The position numbers and the translations under genes were made by a program. This document shows positions 61,496 to 64,000 of a DNA stretch of 64,000 bases, in pieces. This stretch comes from G963720515 sp963720515. GTDB lineage: Bacteria > Actinomycetota > Thermoleophilia > Gaiellales > Gaiellaceae. The stretch spans positions 2,418,001 through 2,482,000 of the forward strand of contig OY970397.1 in the NCBI GenBank assembly GCA_963720515.1, read 5' to 3'. Position 1 is the stretch's first letter, and every line of letters starts with the position of its first letter. The notes under the pieces were generated by a model, which saw only the letters and a list, made by a program, of their open reading frames with translations, ran no database searches and was not told the DNA's origin.

Positions 61496-62931
61496 GAGCG
61501 CACGCCGACCTGGACGTTCCGGAAACGGGTGGGCGACGCACCGTGCGACACGTGCGCGTGCTGGCCCGGCTGGCCCTTGCCGCAGTTCGTGAGTCCGGAC
61601 ATCCGCCACTCGTCCGGCCCGGCGACGCCGTCGAGCGAGCCCCAGAAGTCGGGCGTCCGGCCCATATAGGTCGCGTCGCGCAGCATCCGGCCGAGCTTGC
61701 CCTTCTTGATCTCCCAGGCGATCTCGGTGCCGAACTGGAAGTTGAGCCGCTTGTCGTCGATCGACCAGCTCCGGTTCGTGGCGAAGTAGATGCCGTTGTC
61801 AACGTCGGCCAGCAGGTCTTCGAGCGAGCCTTCGCCCGGCTCGAGGTGGAGGTTCGTCATCCGGATGAGCGGCATGCGGCTCCAGCGGTCCGCGCGCATC
61901 GACCCGCCGCCCTCGCGGCCGATCGTCGCAGCGGTCTCGCGCGAGGTGAGGAAGCCGGTGAGCACGCCCGCCTCGACGATCGGCTCGCGCCGCGCGGGGA
62001 TGCCCTCGTCGTCCCAGGCGAACGTGCCGAGCCCGCCGGGCGTCGTCGCGTCGGCGGTCACGTTCATGAGCTCGGAGCCGTAACGCAGCGAGCCGAGGTC
62101 CTCGACGCCCACCCAGCTCGTCCCCGCGTAGGAGGCCTCGGTCCCGAGGATCCGGTCGAGCTCCGTGGGATGGCCGACGGACTCGTGCATCTGGAGCTGC
62201 GTCTGCTCGGAGTCGAGGACGATCGTCGTCACGCCCGAGGGGCAGACGTCGGCGCGGATGAGCGCGAGCGCCTCCTCGGCGACCCGCGGCGCCTCCTCGA
62301 CCATGTTCAGCGACTCGACGTACTCCCAGCCGGCCGCCGAGCTCGACCCGCCGTGCGAGGACGGGTAGCTGCGGCTCTGGACGATCCCGTCGGCCACCGC
62401 GAGCGCCTCCATCCCGGCGCCGGACTCGAAGAACTCCTGCTCGAGATCGGCGCCGTCCGAGGTGGCGAACGCGCGCCGCTCGCGGAGGGCGCGGACGAAC
62501 GTCTGTGTGACGCCGATCCCGTCGCGGGTGAGCGCCTCCTCGGTCCGCAGGCAGAGGTCGATCTTCTCCTCGAGCGGGACGTCGATCGGGTCGCGCTCCA
62601 CGGGCGTCGAGTAGCTGCCCGTCATCGGCTCGGCGGGCGCGAGCTCGACCGGGCTGCGTCCTCTTCCCGCGCTCGCGCGCGCGAAGGCGACCGCGCGCCG
62701 GGCCGCGGCGGCGGCACCCTCGGTGGAGAGCTCAGGGTGGCACGCGAAGCCCCAGGCGCCGTCCACGAGAACGCGCACGCCGACGCCCTCGGTCTCACCG
62801 TCCGTGACGCTCTCGACCTCGCGGTTTCGCGTCGTTGCGCTTTGCGTGCGCCGGGTCAGCGCACGGGCGTCGGAATAGGACGCGCCGGCGGCCAGCGCCT
62901 CGTCGACTGCGGCTCGGCAGAGGTCACGCAT
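61492..62931 (-). CDS. tldD: TldD metalloprotease subunit
   Basis: 479 residues from the ATG at 62931; it lies before pmbA in one operon. The zinc motif HESVGH (HExxxH, within QLQMHESVGHPTELDRI) and the later NCGKGQPGQ segment with a candidate Cys ligand identify the catalytic subunit. GSMRADRWSRMPLIRMTNLHLEPGEGSLEDLL is the conserved C-terminal strand region. It is cytoplasmic. Confidence 0.93.
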   Translation of the reverse strand: MRDLCRAAVDEALAAGASYSDARALTRRTQSATTRNREVESVTDGETEGVGVRVLVDGAWGFACHPELSTEGAAAAARRAVAFARASAGRGRSPVELAPAEPMTGSYSTPVERDPIDVPLEEKIDLCLRTEEALTRDGIGVTQTFVRALRERRAFATSDGADLEQEFFESGAGMEALAVADGIVQSRSYPSSHGGSSSAAGWEYVESLNMVEEAPRVAEEALALIRADVCPSGVTTIVLDSEQTQLQMHESVGHPTELDRILGTEASYAGTSWVGVEDLGSLRYGSELMNVTADATTPGGLGTFAWDDEGIPARREPIVEAGVLTGFLTSRETAATIGREGGGSMRADRWSRMPLIRMTNLHLEPGEGSLEDLLADVDNGIYFATNRSWSIDDKRLNFQFGTEIAWEIKKGKLGRMLRDATYMGRTPDFWGSLDGVAGPDEWRMSGLTNCGKGQPGQHAHVSHGASPTRFRNVQVGVRS

Positions 62932-63054
62932 GCCCGCGCAGGCTAGCGGTGGCGGAGGGGGTGTGGCACGACGCCTCAAACGGGGTCGACAATTGTTGAC
63001 GCTCGTGGTTAAGATCGGGGTCCCATCAGGAATCGCCCGGGGAGGTCGCCGCAA
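62932..63054. promoter_or_regulatory. divergent region tldD / LVIVD-repeat gene
   Basis: 123 bases between divergent starts. TTGACG at 62996-63001 could be a -35 box, but no well-spaced -10 is evident. GGGGAGG at 63040-63046 is the ribosome site for the downstream gene. Confidence 0.4.
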
Positions 63055-64000
63055 ATGCCCAGGCCCGTTCGCTTGTTGATCGCGTCCGCGATCCTCGCTC
63101 TCATCCTTCCGACCATCGCCTCCGCCACGCCCACGTGGACGACGAAGTACCGAGGCGGCTGGACGGATCCCTCGCTCTGCCGCGACAACCAGACCAACAC
63201 GAGCTGCGCCGTCGCGCCGCACAGCGCGAACATGGTCCCGGTCGGGGCTCGCCCCGGCGAGCCGGACTGGACGGACACGGAGACCAACAGCGACCTGGTC
63301 TTCCTGGACAACCACGCGATCGCCGCGAGCTACGGGCACTTCCGGGTGCTCGACATCTCGAACCCGGCCGCCATCAACTCGCCGAGCGCGCTGATCTCGA
63401 ACACGTCATGTCCGGGCAGCCAGGGTGACCTCAACATCTTCCGAAGGGGCGGCGTGCAGCTGCTCTTCCGGGCCCAGGAGGGCAACCACAACATCCCGAA
63501 CGGCGATCTCCACCGAACGTGCGAGACTGCCGGCGTCGGCGAGACCGGAGTGGGCTTCGTCGGCCTCACGGTCTTCGACATCCGCGACCTCGCCCATCCG
63601 AAGCCGATCATCGGCGTGCCGACCTGCGGCGGGTCGCACACGATCACGCAGTACTGGAACGACCTCGTGAACAAGCTCTACATCTTCTCGATCGCCGGAG
63701 GAAAGGGGACCTCCGCGCCGCAGTGGGGCCTCGACTGCTCGGCGGGCACCGTGACAGGCGCCCGGATCGACGCGATCGAGGTCCCACTGGACCATCCGGA
63801 GCGCGCGCACATCGTCGGGTACGTCCCGACCGGTGGAACCGCGACCGGCTGCCACGACGTGAACGTCTTCGAGGAGCTCCACTACCTGCTCATGTCGTGT
63901 GCGCAGGGGAGCCTCGCGAGCCTCGTCGACGTCAGCGACGTCGCCAACCCCGAGGTGAAGTGGACGTTCACGTATCCCGGCCTCCAGACCATGCACACGG
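63055..64000 (+). CDS. secreted LVIVD-repeat protein, N-terminal part
   Basis: ATG at 63055; the frame is open to the window end (315 codons), so the C-terminus is missing. Signal peptide: RPVRLLIASAILALILPTIASA, with cleavage near residue 23. The rest has repeats of the LVIVD type: FRVLDISNPAAIN, LTVFDIRDLAHPKPIIG, ASLVDVSDVANPEVKW, each with a (V/L)-D-(I/V)-(S/R)-D/N-x-A-x-P core, predicted to form a secreted beta-propeller. It has several cysteines (CRDNQTNTSC, TSCPGS, DLHRTCETAG). Ligand or activity unknown. Confidence 0.85.
   Translation, partial: MPRPVRLLIASAILALILPTIASATPTWTTKYRGGWTDPSLCRDNQTNTSCAVAPHSANMVPVGARPGEPDWTDTETNSDLVFLDNHAIAASYGHFRVLDISNPAAINSPSALISNTSCPGSQGDLNIFRRGGVQLLFRAQEGNHNIPNGDLHRTCETAGVGETGVGFVGLTVFDIRDLAHPKPIIGVPTCGGSHTITQYWNDLVNKLYIFSIAGGKGTSAPQWGLDCSAGTVTGARIDAIEVPLDHPERAHIVGYVPTGGTATGCHDVNVFEELHYLLMSCAQGSLASLVDVSDVANPEVKWTFTYPGLQTMHT

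Overview
The window is high-GC, gene-dense bacterial DNA with many GTG and TTG starts and short ATGA/GTGA overlaps. Gene content and order point to Actinomycetota, most likely a deep lineage such as Thermoleophilia. The pointers are tilS-hpt-ftsH-folP-folB-folK, a DUF2469 gene, coaX, clpC, radA-disA, carD-ispD-ispF, cysS-rlmB-NYN-sigH, secG and a paired tldD/pmbA. The class is an inference from synteny and was not tested. At least a dozen single-base frameshifts break otherwise intact and partly essential genes, including lysS. This fits residual consensus errors (for example a long-read metagenome assembly) better than real decay.

Layout. 1-5.6 kb: the end of a VanW/G5 protein, a thioesterase, a DUF4349 lipoprotein, a Lys/Ala-rich protein, a lipid kinase, a purine nucleoside phosphorylase, a GNAT enzyme and a small secreted protein. 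5.6-13.8 kb: tRNA modification, purine salvage, FtsH, folate synthesis (folP, folB, folK), a reverse-strand secreted metalloprotease, DUF2469 and coaX. 13.8-20.6 kb: a very large cyclase/ATPase/solute-binding fusion, then dusB, greA and lysS.

20.6-37.5 kb is the accessory-looking part. It holds two giant paralogous secreted repeat proteins, of about 3,080 and 2,040 residues once frames are restored, followed by a third, small secreted protein. The giants are built from SdrD/Cna-B-like domains with DxNxNG loops; the second also has eight copies of an 'ANIQI' repeat. Both end in a DUF11 domain and the same C-terminal module. All three secreted genes follow the inverted repeat CCCTCG-NN-CGAGGG. 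The two giant genes also have a repeated, hairpin-forming leader motif that I cannot assign to a known class.

37.5-49 kb: an AlkA-like glycosylase, clpC, a membrane protein, radA-disA (DNA repair and c-di-AMP), carD, ispD-ispF (isoprenoids), mutY, small proteins and an unusually short glutamyl-tRNA synthetase homologue. 48.6-52.6 kb: a LysR regulator divergent from a 48-residue Cys-rich ORF and the glyoxylate shunt genes aceB-aceA. 52.8-60 kb: cysS, rlmB, a nucleotidyltransferase, an NYN nuclease, a SigH-like sigma factor, tRNA-Thr(TGT), a glycosyltransferase, a CDF metal exporter, a lone receiver protein and secG. 60.1-64 kb: the tldD-pmbA protease pair and the start of a secreted LVIVD-repeat protein that runs off the end.
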